Shown here: positions 1-7,574 of the stretch, piece by piece
Layout: each line of letters opens with the position of its first letter
How positions within the stretch are numbered: position 1 is the first letter of the stretch
Assembly: GCA_002338565.1 (NCBI GenBank)
Contig: DDIN01000008.1
Span: forward strand, 873,567 to 937,566
Source: Hyphomonadaceae bacterium UBA1849
Lineage (GTDB): Bacteria > Pseudomonadota > Alphaproteobacteria > Caulobacterales > Hyphomonadaceae
Length of the DNA: 64,000 bases
Reading direction: 5' to 3'
Made by a program: the position numbers and the translations under genes
Notes under the pieces: model-generated
Told to the model about the DNA's origin: nothing
The model's database searches: none
Seen by the model: the letters and a program-made list of their open reading frames with translations, nothing else

Positions 1-91
1 CCGTCTCCGCCAGCGGCGCAGAGAGGAAGGCCATCGCAAGGAGCGCAGCCAGCACGAGGCGCAGAGAGGAAAAGACAGATTCGAAGCTCAT
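1..91 (-). CDS. Secreted or membrane protein, N-terminus only
   Basis: The minus strand reads 30 codons from an ATG at 91 to the window edge, beginning MSFESVFSSLRLVLAALLAM and continuing to an SAPLAET stretch that looks like a signal-peptidase site. The product therefore starts with a clear export signal; its function lies outside the window. A MerR-type operator/promoter sits about 60 bp upstream (155-180) and points at this gene, so it is probably a metal-induced exported protein. The ribosome binding site is weak. Confidence 0.55.
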   Translation of the reverse strand, partial: MSFESVFSSLRLVLAALLAMAFLSAPLAET

Positions 92-154
92 ACCGGGTTC
101 TTAACAGATAATGATTGCCAAAACATGAGGCAAATTCGCATTCTCGGACGCATC

Positions 155-180
155 TAATCATACAGTCGCTGGAGGGTCAA
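155..180 (-). promoter_or_regulatory. MerR-type operator/promoter for the left-edge gene
   Basis: Read on the minus strand, a TTGACC -35 box is followed by ACCCTCCAG-CGA-CTGTATGAT, an imperfect dyad of the kind bound by MerR metal sensors. The right half matches the ideal repeat at 6 of 9 positions. The CGACTGTA core is shared with the perfect operator at 659-689. The -10 position is poorly conserved, as usual for promoters that need MerR untwisting. Confidence 0.45.
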
Positions 181-196
181 GCGCCTGTCGCTCAAT

Positions 197-646
197 TTAC
201 AGCGCCAGGTCACGCGGACCATGATCGTCGCTTGCACACTGATCGTGATCTGCCAGGCTGGCCAGAACCGCGCAGGTCGCAATGACCCCGCCTTCACAGG
301 ACCGAACCATTCGTTCGAGTTCGGATTGGAGGGCGCGTAACCGCGCGATGCGCTCACGGACATTGGCGAGCTGGCGACGGGCGGCGGCGTCAATGGCGGC
401 GCAATCGGCCTCAGGTGTCGTCTGCAGGGCGATCAGATCACGGATGCTGTCCACGGCAAAACCGAGATCGCGGGCGTGACGGATGAAGGACAGGCGTTCG
501 ACTGCGTCGCTTCCGTAAAGGCGCTGGCCGCTTTCGCTGCGGTCGGGCGTGCCCATCAGCCCAATGGATTCATAGTACCGGATCGTCGTCACTTTTACCC
601 CGGCCGCTTTGGAGATCCTGCCAATCGTCATCGGTTTGCCGCGCAT
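197..646 (-). CDS. MerR-family metal-responsive regulator
   Basis: 149 aa. The N-terminal winged helix reads IGRISKAAGVKVTTIRYYES, the dimerisation helix follows, and a metal loop near the C-terminus has CEGGVIATC (Cys-X7-Cys). The residue separating monovalent (Ser) from divalent (Cys) sensors in this family is Cys here (PEADC), suggesting a divalent ion such as Zn, Cd or Pb although the Cys-X7-Cys spacing resembles CueR. A further His/Cys tail (ADHDQC) may add ligands. The start at 646 is chosen because GAGGGA lies just upstream. Operators occur on both sides of the gene, so autoregulation is likely. The metal is not settled by sequence. Confidence 0.88.
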   Translation of the reverse strand: MRGKPMTIGRISKAAGVKVTTIRYYESIGLMGTPDRSESGQRLYGSDAVERLSFIRHARDLGFAVDSIRDLIALQTTPEADCAAIDAAARRQLANVRERIARLRALQSELERMVRSCEGGVIATCAVLASLADHDQCASDDHGPRDLAL

Positions 647-658
647 GAAAATTCCCTC

Positions 659-689
659 TTGTCTCTACAGTCGCTTTAGACTGTAGGGC
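659..689. promoter_or_regulatory. Perfect MerR operator between regulator and methyltransferase
   Basis: CTACAGTC (665-672) and GACTGTAG (679-686) form a perfect 8-bp inverted repeat with a 6-bp spacer. On the plus strand it lies inside TTGTCT-N19-TAGGGC, the over-long 19-bp spacing diagnostic of MerR-activated promoters, pointing at the gene at 725. The dyad also overlaps the leader of the divergent merR gene, so it can serve autorepression. Confidence 0.75.
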
Positions 690-724
690 ATGCGTCTTGT
701 CAAATTCTGAAGAAAGATCGCCGC

Positions 725-1297
725 ATGTCTGCCTTACCCAATGACCCCGCCCAGTGGCTCGTCGCCGCAATGATCGCGAACGCCGTTCTGGCCCTGCCCA
801 TGGCTCTGCTTGTGCGGCGCGACTTTGTCCGCCTTGGCCGGGTGTCCTGGCCAATGGCGATCTGGACCGGTGCCGCCATGCACGGCCACGCCCTAGCGAG
901 TTTTGCGCTCGCCTTTGTTGACCGTGGCGGGCTCTATACGCCCGGACCGTTGTCACTGACGGGGGGCACCGGCGTTTTCCTTCTGGGGGCTTTTGTCATC
1001 TATCTCGGTCGTCGCGCCTATGGCGATCAGGCCCGGGTCTATGGGCTGAAGGAAGATGTGCTGATCGAACACGGCATTTATCGCCGGTCGCGCAATCCCC
1101 AGTATCTCGGTTACGGGCTGATGTTTCTGGGCGCTGCGCTTGCGGGCGGATCAGGCCTTGCGCTGGTCTTCACGCTCGTCTTTGCGGGGCTTGTCCATCT
1201 CTATATCCGCTATGTGGAAGAGCCGCACCTGACCCGCATCTTCGGTGGGGCCTATACCGAGTATTGCCAGCGCGTAGGGCGATATTTTCGCGTGTAA
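725..1297 (+). CDS. Isoprenylcysteine carboxyl methyltransferase (ICMT/PEMT)-family membrane protein
   Basis: 190 aa with several hydrophobic helices. The C-terminal block carries the SAM-binding signature of the ICMT/PEMT superfamily: HGIYRRSRNPQYLGYG, then EEPHLTRIFGGAYTEYC near the end. Family members methylate lipid or prenyl-cysteine substrates at the membrane. Bacterial versions are common in metal-resistance clusters, but their substrate is generally unknown. The gene sits directly behind the 659-689 MerR promoter, which is the main clue to its role: a metal-induced membrane modification is inferred. Confidence 0.8.
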   Translation: MSALPNDPAQWLVAAMIANAVLALPMALLVRRDFVRLGRVSWPMAIWTGAAMHGHALASFALAFVDRGGLYTPGPLSLTGGTGVFLLGAFVIYLGRRAYGDQARVYGLKEDVLIEHGIYRRSRNPQYLGYGLMFLGAALAGGSGLALVFTLVFAGLVHLYIRYVEEPHLTRIFGGAYTEYCQRVGRYFRV

Positions 1298-1442
1298 TGC
1301 GACATGGCCTGCGAGGCGGACGCTCTGAATTGAGGAGACTGTAGTGCGCATTCTGATGCCGCCATTTGCCGCCATTCACACTGGGCAGGGCGGTGCGTGT
1401 GCGGAACACTGAAGGGGTTTTCACTTTGGGAGCCCCTTGTCC

Positions 1443-3404
1443 ATGTCGCCGTCCAAGATTCTCATCGGTCAGTTTCTCATTGTCCTGACCATCATCGTGG
1501 CGACGATGTGGGGTGCGACGCAATGGGTGGCGCATGCGTTTGGCTACCAGCCTGCGCTTGGGCGGCCATGGTTTATCTGGGGTGAGGTGCCGGTCTACAG
1601 GCCGTGGCGGCTGTTCCAGTGGTGGTATGCCTATGAGGCCTATGCGCCGGATGTGTTTGCGCGAGGCGGCGCGATCGCTGCCAGTGGCGGACTGCTCGGC
1701 ATTCTGGCGGCGGTTGTCGGATCGGTTTGGCGCTCGCGCTGGGAAAAGCGCGTCACGACCTATGGCTCGGCACGCTGGGCTGAGAAGCGTGATCTTGTGC
1801 GCGCGAAACTGCTGGGCGGCGATGGCGTGTTTCTGGGGCGCTGGAAGGGCCAATATCTGCGCCATGACGGGCCGGAACATGTGCTCGCCTTTGCGCCGAC
1901 CCGGTCCGGCAAGGGGGTGGGGCTGGTTGTGCCGACCTTGTTGTCCTGGACCGGCAGCGCCGTGGTGCATGACATCAAGGGCGAAAACTGGGACCTGACA
2001 TCGGGGTGGCGCTCAGGCTTCGGAACCTGCCTGCGCTTTGATCCGACCGATGCCCGTTCGCCGCGCTTCAATCCGCTGATGGAAGTGCGCAAGGGCGCGG
2101 GCGAGGTCCGCGATGTGCAGAACATCGCCGACATTCTGGTTGATCCGGAAGGCTCGCTGGAACGCCGCAATCATTGGGAAAAGACAGGGCATGCGCTGCT
2201 GGTCGGTGTAATCCTGCATGTCCTTTATGCGGACGAAGACAAGACGCTGGCCGGATGCGCGCGTTTCCTGTCCGACCCGTCGCGGACCTTCGAGAAGACG
2301 CTGCAGGTCATGCTGAAGACAAAGCATGTGCGCGAAGGCGATGGGACGCGCACGGTGCATCCTGTGGTCGCCCAGGCGGCGCGGGAACTGTTGAACAAAT
2401 CGGAGAATGAGCGCTCTGGCGTCCTGTCCACGGCGCTCAGCTTCCTGTCGCTTTACCGCGACCCGGTCGTGGCGGCGGTGACCTCGGCGAGCGACTGGCG
2501 GATCAGCGATCTGGTCGAGGGGGAGCGGCCCGTTTCGCTCTACCTCGTTGTGCCGCCGTCGGACCTGTCGCGGACCAAGCCTCTGGTGCGGCTCATACTT
2601 AATCAGATCGGACGCAGACTGACCGAATCATTGCCCGATCCGGGACGTCGCAAACTGCTCCTGATGCTGGACGAGTTTCCGGCGCTCGGACGGCTCGACT
2701 TCTTCGAGAGCGCGCTCGCTTTCATGGCGGGCTATGGCGTGCGGGCCTATCTCATCGCCCAGTCGCTGAACCAGATCGAGAAGGCTTATGGGCCGAACAA
2801 TGCGATCCTCGACAATTGCCATGTCCGCATCGCCTTTGCGACCAATGATGAGCGCACCGCCAAGCGGATATCCGAGGCGCTGGGCGCCAAGACGGAGCTC
2901 CGGTCGCAGAAGAATTATACGGGCCACCGCCTCGCGCCCTGGCTCTCGCACATGATGGTCTCCCGGCAGGAAACCCAGCGCGCATTGATGACGCCCGGCG
3001 AGGTCATGCAGATGGCGCCCACCGACGAAGTGGTCATGGTATCGGGCACGCCGCCCATTCTGGCGAAGAAGCTGCGCTATTTCGAGGATCGCAATTTTAC
3101 AGGGCGGGTTCTGCCTGCGGCTTCGGTCGCGGCGATTGCGTCGCACATCGTGACTGTATGGACTGAGATGATTGAGGGCAGACCAGCCACGGTCGTCCCC
3201 GTCCGGAATGCCGCTGATGAGGGCGGGCGCGATATCGCCCCGGTGCTCGATCCGCCGGAACGGGTGGCGACACCGGAGCACGATCAGACGCCCGAACCGG
3301 AACTCGACGACACCGGAGACGCACCCGGCGATCAGGCGCTTGAGACGATCCGGCGCGCTGCCGCGCTCGACCTTGCCGATGACGATACCTTGCCGGAGTT
3401 CTGA
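1443..3404 (+). CDS. traG: VirD4/TraG-type conjugative coupling protein
   Basis: 653 aa from the ATG at 1443; an in-frame TTG two codons earlier is less likely because GGGAG at 1428-1432 is better spaced for the ATG. N-terminal membrane segments are followed by Walker A APTRSGKGVG, Walker B LLMLDEFPALG, and the all-alpha domain of TraG ATPases. The protein links the relaxosome to a type IV secretion channel. Length and motifs look intact. The gene is followed without a gap by an RHH gene, the usual traG-copG order of alphaproteobacterial ICEs, but the trb channel genes expected next are absent. Confidence 0.93.
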   Translation: MSPSKILIGQFLIVLTIIVATMWGATQWVAHAFGYQPALGRPWFIWGEVPVYRPWRLFQWWYAYEAYAPDVFARGGAIAASGGLLGILAAVVGSVWRSRWEKRVTTYGSARWAEKRDLVRAKLLGGDGVFLGRWKGQYLRHDGPEHVLAFAPTRSGKGVGLVVPTLLSWTGSAVVHDIKGENWDLTSGWRSGFGTCLRFDPTDARSPRFNPLMEVRKGAGEVRDVQNIADILVDPEGSLERRNHWEKTGHALLVGVILHVLYADEDKTLAGCARFLSDPSRTFEKTLQVMLKTKHVREGDGTRTVHPVVAQAARELLNKSENERSGVLSTALSFLSLYRDPVVAAVTSASDWRISDLVEGERPVSLYLVVPPSDLSRTKPLVRLILNQIGRRLTESLPDPGRRKLLLMLDEFPALGRLDFFESALAFMAGYGVRAYLIAQSLNQIEKAYGPNNAILDNCHVRIAFATNDERTAKRISEALGAKTELRSQKNYTGHRLAPWLSHMMVSRQETQRALMTPGEVMQMAPTDEVVMVSGTPPILAKKLRYFEDRNFTGRVLPAASVAAIASHIVTVWTEMIEGRPATVVPVRNAADEGGRDIAPVLDPPERVATPEHDQTPEPELDDTGDAPGDQALETIRRAAALDLADDDTLPEF

Positions 3405-3405
3405 G

Positions 3406-3843
3406 ATGCCCAAACCACGCGTGAACCTGCGACTGCCCCACAAGCTGCATGCCGAGCTCGAACGGCGCACATCCATGCCGGGCGTGACCAAGGCCAAAGT
3501 CGTGGAAGACGCGCTTAACCGTTATTTCGACCCGGAAGCTAATTTGGTGCTGGAGGAACGGCTTCTTCGCCGCATGGATGCCTTCGACCGGCGGCAGGGC
3601 GAGATTGAGCGGGACACAGCGCTCTGCCTCGAAACGCTCGCCCATTTTGTCTTCTACTGGCTGACGCGCACCGAACCGATCCCGGAAGGTGAGCGCGACG
3701 CCGCCCACGCCCTTGGCCAGAGGCGCTTCGATCATTTCATCCAGCAGGTGGCGAAGAAGCTCGGCAATGCGCGCAGTGTGGCCGCAAGGCTGGACGGAAT
3801 TGATGCGTCAACCGGTGACGTCGGCGGTCCTGATTCTGATTGA
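3406..3843 (+). CDS. CopG-like ribbon-helix-helix protein of the conjugation cluster
   Basis: 145 aa, ATG one base after the traG stop, so translationally coupled. The N-terminus (PRVNLRLPHKLHAELERR, then VTKAKVVEDALNRYF) is a ribbon-helix-helix fold with the beta strand and two helices. The remainder is a helical region with a hydrophobic patch (LETLAHFVFYWL). In ICEs this gene precedes trbB and is annotated CopG family regulator; it probably controls the transfer operon or assists the relaxosome. Here it is the last surviving gene of that operon. Confidence 0.85.
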   Translation: MPKPRVNLRLPHKLHAELERRTSMPGVTKAKVVEDALNRYFDPEANLVLEERLLRRMDAFDRRQGEIERDTALCLETLAHFVFYWLTRTEPIPEGERDAAHALGQRRFDHFIQQVAKKLGNARSVAARLDGIDASTGDVGGPDSD

Positions 3844-3848
3844 TACCG

Positions 3849-3871
3849 GCAGGCTCGTGGGGGCAGCCTGC
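3849..3871. terminator. Hairpin after the conjugation fragment
   Basis: GCAGGCT (3849-3855) pairs with AGCCTGC (3865-3871) over a 9-nt loop. It lies between the convergent RHH gene and the cusF-like gene. There is no T-run, so Rho-independent termination is uncertain. Confidence 0.35.
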
Positions 3872-3933
3872 TGCGATGCCTGGATCGGCTGACCAGAACG
3901 CGCATCAGATTTTCGATGATTCTAAACGGGCCC

Positions 3934-4368
3934 TCAGGGATCCATCATGCCGTCAAGACAGTCCGCGCCCTCTTCGGCCGTATTGCAGATAGCCATGATC
4001 CGGTACGAGCCATCACGGCCCTGCTTGACCATGAAGGCGACTTCGTCACCCTCGGCGAACCCCGAGAGATCGACCTCGCCCATGATGTCAAAGCCCATCG
4101 TCATGGCACCCATCTGGATGTCGCCTGCGAATTCGCCGTGCTCAATGGTCAGAAAATCGCCCTGGCTGCCGACCGATCGGATGGTGCCGGTGGCACGACC
4201 GATGCCATCGCCCATGGCGTGATCGGCTTGGTCCATGGCGCCCTCTTCGACCATCTCCGTTGGCATTTCGGCCGCACGTTCTGAGCCAGGCGGTGTCTCG
4301 TCGGCATTGCCGCACGCGGCCACGCTGAGGGCGAACAGGCTTGCTGTGATCGGGATAAGAGATTTCAT
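3934..4368 (-). CDS. cusF: CusF-like periplasmic copper-binding lipoprotein
   Basis: 144 aa. A lipobox (SVAAC) follows a short signal peptide. After an acidic, Met/His-containing linker, the CusF OB-fold begins at GTIRSVGSQGDFLTIEHGE and continues with the family hallmark GAMTMGFDI. Those Met/His positions bind Cu(I)/Ag(I) in CusF. Its start overlaps the RND pump stop by 4 bp (ATGA), so it is the last gene of the efflux operon. It likely hands copper to the adaptor and pump. Being a lipoprotein, it is membrane-tethered, unlike soluble E. coli CusF. Confidence 0.85.
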   Translation of the reverse strand: MKSLIPITASLFALSVAACGNADETPPGSERAAEMPTEMVEEGAMDQADHAMGDGIGRATGTIRSVGSQGDFLTIEHGEFAGDIQMGAMTMGFDIMGEVDLSGFAEGDEVAFMVKQGRDGSYRIMAICNTAEEGADCLDGMMDP

Positions 4369-7300
4369 TGTGTGTCTCCTTCGAGGCTAGGTTTGAGTGA
4401 AATTGAGCTGTCTTCATTGTTTTCGGCGCGCGCGGAAAGCTGGAACCCTGTGCGGATATAATAGATTGCCGGGATGACGATCAGGGTGAGGAGAAGGGTG
4501 GACGCCATGCCGCCGATCATTGGCAGGGCGATCCGCCTCATGACATCTGAGCCGAGGCCATCGGTCAGGAAGATCGGCGCGAGGCCCGCAAAGATTGTCA
4601 GTACGGTCATGAGTTTCGGACGCACGCGCATGGCGGCGCCCCGGCTGATGGCGGCAAAGAGTTCAGTGCGGGTTTGCGGCTGCGCCTTGCGCACTTCGCT
4701 GTCGATATAGAGCAGCATGATGACGGCGGTCTCAACGGCGATCCCGCCGAGCGCGATGAAGCCGACGGCCACGGCGACGGAGAGATTGTATCCCGCGAGC
4801 CATACCGCCCAGAGCCCGCCGATCAGCCCGAAGGGCAGACTCGCCATGATGATCAGCGTCCGATCCAGCCGCCCGAAATGCAGCATCAGCAAAAGGAATA
4901 TCAGAGCGACCGCTGCCGGGATGGCGATGGCGAGCCGGGCGTTGGCCTCTTCCAGCTGTTCATATTGCCCCGCAAATTCCACCGCATAGCCAGCCGGCAG
5001 GTCGACCGCCTCAGCCACAGCGGCGCGCGCTTCAGCAACATAGCCGCCCATGTCGCGGCCTTCGATATCGACGAAGACCCAGCCTGTCAGCCGGGCATTT
5101 TCGGAGCGGATCATGGGCGGGCCCTCGGCATAGGCAATCGTCGCCAGTTCGCCGAGCGGGATGTGTGCGCCGGCGGGCGTTGGCACGAGGATCTGTTCGA
5201 AGTCTTCCGGGCTTTCGCGGAACGGCCGGTCATAGCGCGCGATGATGTCATAGCGCTCGCGGCCCTCAACCGATTGCGCCAGCGGCATGCCGCCAAGCGC
5301 GGTTTGTACGACGCCCTGGAACACGCCCATGTCGATATTGCGCCGGGCAAGCTCGGCGCGGTCGGGCGTGATGTCGAGATAGCGCCCGCCGAGAACCCGG
5401 TCGGCAAAAGCCGAGCGGGTGCCGGGAATGCCTGTTACCACCGCCTCGATGTCGCGGGCCAGCGCCTCGATTTCTGTCAGGTCGTCGCCGGTCACCTTGA
5501 TCCCGAGGGGCGTGCGGATGCCGGTCGAGACCATGTCCATGCGGATCTTGATCGGATATCCCCAGCTATTCACAAGGCCGGGCATATTGAGGCGCTGGTC
5601 AAGCTCGGCAGTGATGTCGTCTACCGTTATGCCGGACCGCCACTGGTCCTTCGGCTTCAGGGCGATCCAGCTTTCGATCATGGTGAGCGGCGCGGGGTCT
5701 GTCGCGGTGTCGGCGCGGCCGGCCTTACCGAAGACGCGCTCGACTTCGGGCACGGTCATGATGACGCGATTGGTCTGGCCGAGAATTTCCCGCATCTTCG
5801 TGGCCGATGCGCCCGGCAGGGTTGTTGGCATGTACAAAAGTTCGCCCTCATAGAGCGCCGGCATGAATTCAGAACCGATACGCTTTATGGGCACGATCAC
5901 GCTGGCCGTGAGTGCGACGGCTATGGCTACCGTCACCCACTTGAACCGTAAGGCAAGATGCAGGACGGGCTTGTACGCCCAGACGAAAAACGCATTGAGC
6001 GGATTGGCCTCTTCGCGCCGGAATTTGCCGCGCATCAGATAGAGCATCAGTACGGGAACGAGTGTCACCGACAGGATGGCGGCGAAGGCCATGGCGTAGG
6101 TCTTGGTGAAGGCGAGCGGCGAGAAGAGGCGATAGCTTTCCCCCGTCAGCGCAAAGACCGGCAGGAAGGAGACGGTGATGATGAGGAGCGAGAAGAAGAT
6201 GCCGGGGCCGACTTCCTGAGCCGCTTCGATCAGGGCGGCACGGCGCTCTGCCGGGCCGGGTTTGCCTTCCAATTCCGACAGTTTCCGGCTGGCGTTTTCG
6301 ACAAGCACGATGGAGGCATCCACCATCGCGCCGATGGCGATGGCGATGCCGCCCAGCGACATGATGTTCGCGGTCACCCCCTGAAACGACATGATGAGGA
6401 ACGCACCCAGCACCCCCAGGGGAAGCGTGATGATCGCCACCAGAGACGAGCGCACATGCAGGAGGAAAATCAGGATGACGAGCGCAACTGCAATGCCTTC
6501 CTCGATCAGTTTGTCTTTCAAGTACTCGACCGAGCCTTCGATCAGGGGCGCGCGGTCATAGACCGTGACGATCTCGACGCCTTGGGGTAGGCCACGCTGC
6601 AGCTCAGCAAGCTTGTCCCTGACCCGCTCAATCACGTTCAGCGCATTCTCGCCGTCTCGCATGATAACGATACCGGCGACGGTCTCACCCTCGCCATTGA
6701 GTTCGACAATGCCGCGCCGCAGCGCCGGGCCTTCAATGATGCGCGCGACATCGCCGAGCAGAACCGGCGTTCCATCCTGCGCATACAGAACGATTTGTTC
6801 GAGATCGCCGCGCTCATCGACGTAACCCGACGAGCGGATGACGAATTCCGTTTCGGCCTGTTCGATGACGCGCCCGCCCACTTCGCTGGAGGCTGCGCGC
6901 ACGGCTGCGCGAATGCGGGCAATGGAAATGCCATAGCTGCGCAGGCGGTTCGGATCGAGCAGCACCTGATACTCGCGCACGAATCCGCCGACCGAGGCGA
7001 CTTCGGCAACGCCCTCGACGCCTGAGAGTTCCAGTTTCAGGAACCAGTCCTGGAGCGAGCGAAGCTCGGCGAGATCGGTGTTGCCGCTCCTGTCGACCAG
7101 CGCGTATTGATAGACCCAGCCGACGCCGGTCGCGTCCGGCCCGATCTGCGGAACGGCGCCTTCGGGGAGTTCCGAGCCCAGGCGGGACAGAGCTTCCAGA
7201 ACGCGCGAGCGCGCCCAGTAGAGGTCGACATCATCTTCAAAAATGACGTAGACGAAGCTCGTGCCGAACATGGACGATCCGCGGACATCCTTTGTCTTCG

Positions 7301-7574
7301 GAAGGCCGAGCAGATTGGTCGAGAGCGGATAGGTGACGAGGTCCTCGACGATTTGCGGGCTTTGGCCGGGAAAATCGGTGCGGATGATAACTTGTGTATC
7401 GGTCAGGTCCGGCACGGCGTCGAGCGGCGTGTTCTGCACGGCGAGCCAACCGGACACGGCGAGCGCCGCGGCGAGCACGAGCACGATCAGCTGATTGGCG
7501 ACCGACCAGCCGATGAGACCGGCTACCCAGGATTTGGCCGGGTCGCGGCCTGAGAGGTCGCCCCGCGCACTCAT
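4365..7574 (-). CDS. cusA: CusA/CzcA-type heavy-metal RND efflux pump
   Basis: 1069 aa, normal HME-RND length. It shows PDLTDTQVIIRTDFPGQSPQ near the N-terminus, the proton-relay helix with GAMVDASIVLVENA, and the periplasmic block GSEFMPALYEGELLYMPTT. Twelve hydrophobic helices are expected from the pattern. It is the inner-membrane proton antiporter of a tripartite pump. The CusF-like partner indicates Cu(I)/Ag(I) rather than Zn/Co/Cd. Overlaps of 4 bp at both ends (adaptor upstream, CusF downstream) indicate tight translational coupling. Confidence 0.95.
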   Translation of the reverse strand: MSARGDLSGRDPAKSWVAGLIGWSVANQLIVLVLAAALAVSGWLAVQNTPLDAVPDLTDTQVIIRTDFPGQSPQIVEDLVTYPLSTNLLGLPKTKDVRGSSMFGTSFVYVIFEDDVDLYWARSRVLEALSRLGSELPEGAVPQIGPDATGVGWVYQYALVDRSGNTDLAELRSLQDWFLKLELSGVEGVAEVASVGGFVREYQVLLDPNRLRSYGISIARIRAAVRAASSEVGGRVIEQAETEFVIRSSGYVDERGDLEQIVLYAQDGTPVLLGDVARIIEGPALRRGIVELNGEGETVAGIVIMRDGENALNVIERVRDKLAELQRGLPQGVEIVTVYDRAPLIEGSVEYLKDKLIEEGIAVALVILIFLLHVRSSLVAIITLPLGVLGAFLIMSFQGVTANIMSLGGIAIAIGAMVDASIVLVENASRKLSELEGKPGPAERRAALIEAAQEVGPGIFFSLLIITVSFLPVFALTGESYRLFSPLAFTKTYAMAFAAILSVTLVPVLMLYLMRGKFRREEANPLNAFFVWAYKPVLHLALRFKWVTVAIAVALTASVIVPIKRIGSEFMPALYEGELLYMPTTLPGASATKMREILGQTNRVIMTVPEVERVFGKAGRADTATDPAPLTMIESWIALKPKDQWRSGITVDDITAELDQRLNMPGLVNSWGYPIKIRMDMVSTGIRTPLGIKVTGDDLTEIEALARDIEAVVTGIPGTRSAFADRVLGGRYLDITPDRAELARRNIDMGVFQGVVQTALGGMPLAQSVEGRERYDIIARYDRPFRESPEDFEQILVPTPAGAHIPLGELATIAYAEGPPMIRSENARLTGWVFVDIEGRDMGGYVAEARAAVAEAVDLPAGYAVEFAGQYEQLEEANARLAIAIPAAVALIFLLLMLHFGRLDRTLIIMASLPFGLIGGLWAVWLAGYNLSVAVAVGFIALGGIAVETAVIMLLYIDSEVRKAQPQTRTELFAAISRGAAMRVRPKLMTVLTIFAGLAPIFLTDGLGSDVMRRIALPMIGGMASTLLLTLIVIPAIYYIRTGFQLSARAENNEDSSISLKPSLEGDTQ

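Noticed and set aside
1170..1970. Long minus-strand frame opposite ICMT/traG
   Set aside because: Shadow of traG in G+C-rich DNA; no family motifs.
2628..3497. Minus-strand frame opposite the traG 3' half
   Set aside because: Antisense shadow of a well-supported gene.
4674..5951. 425-codon plus-strand frame in cusA
   Set aside because: Antisense of the RND pump; the sequence has no recognisable domain.
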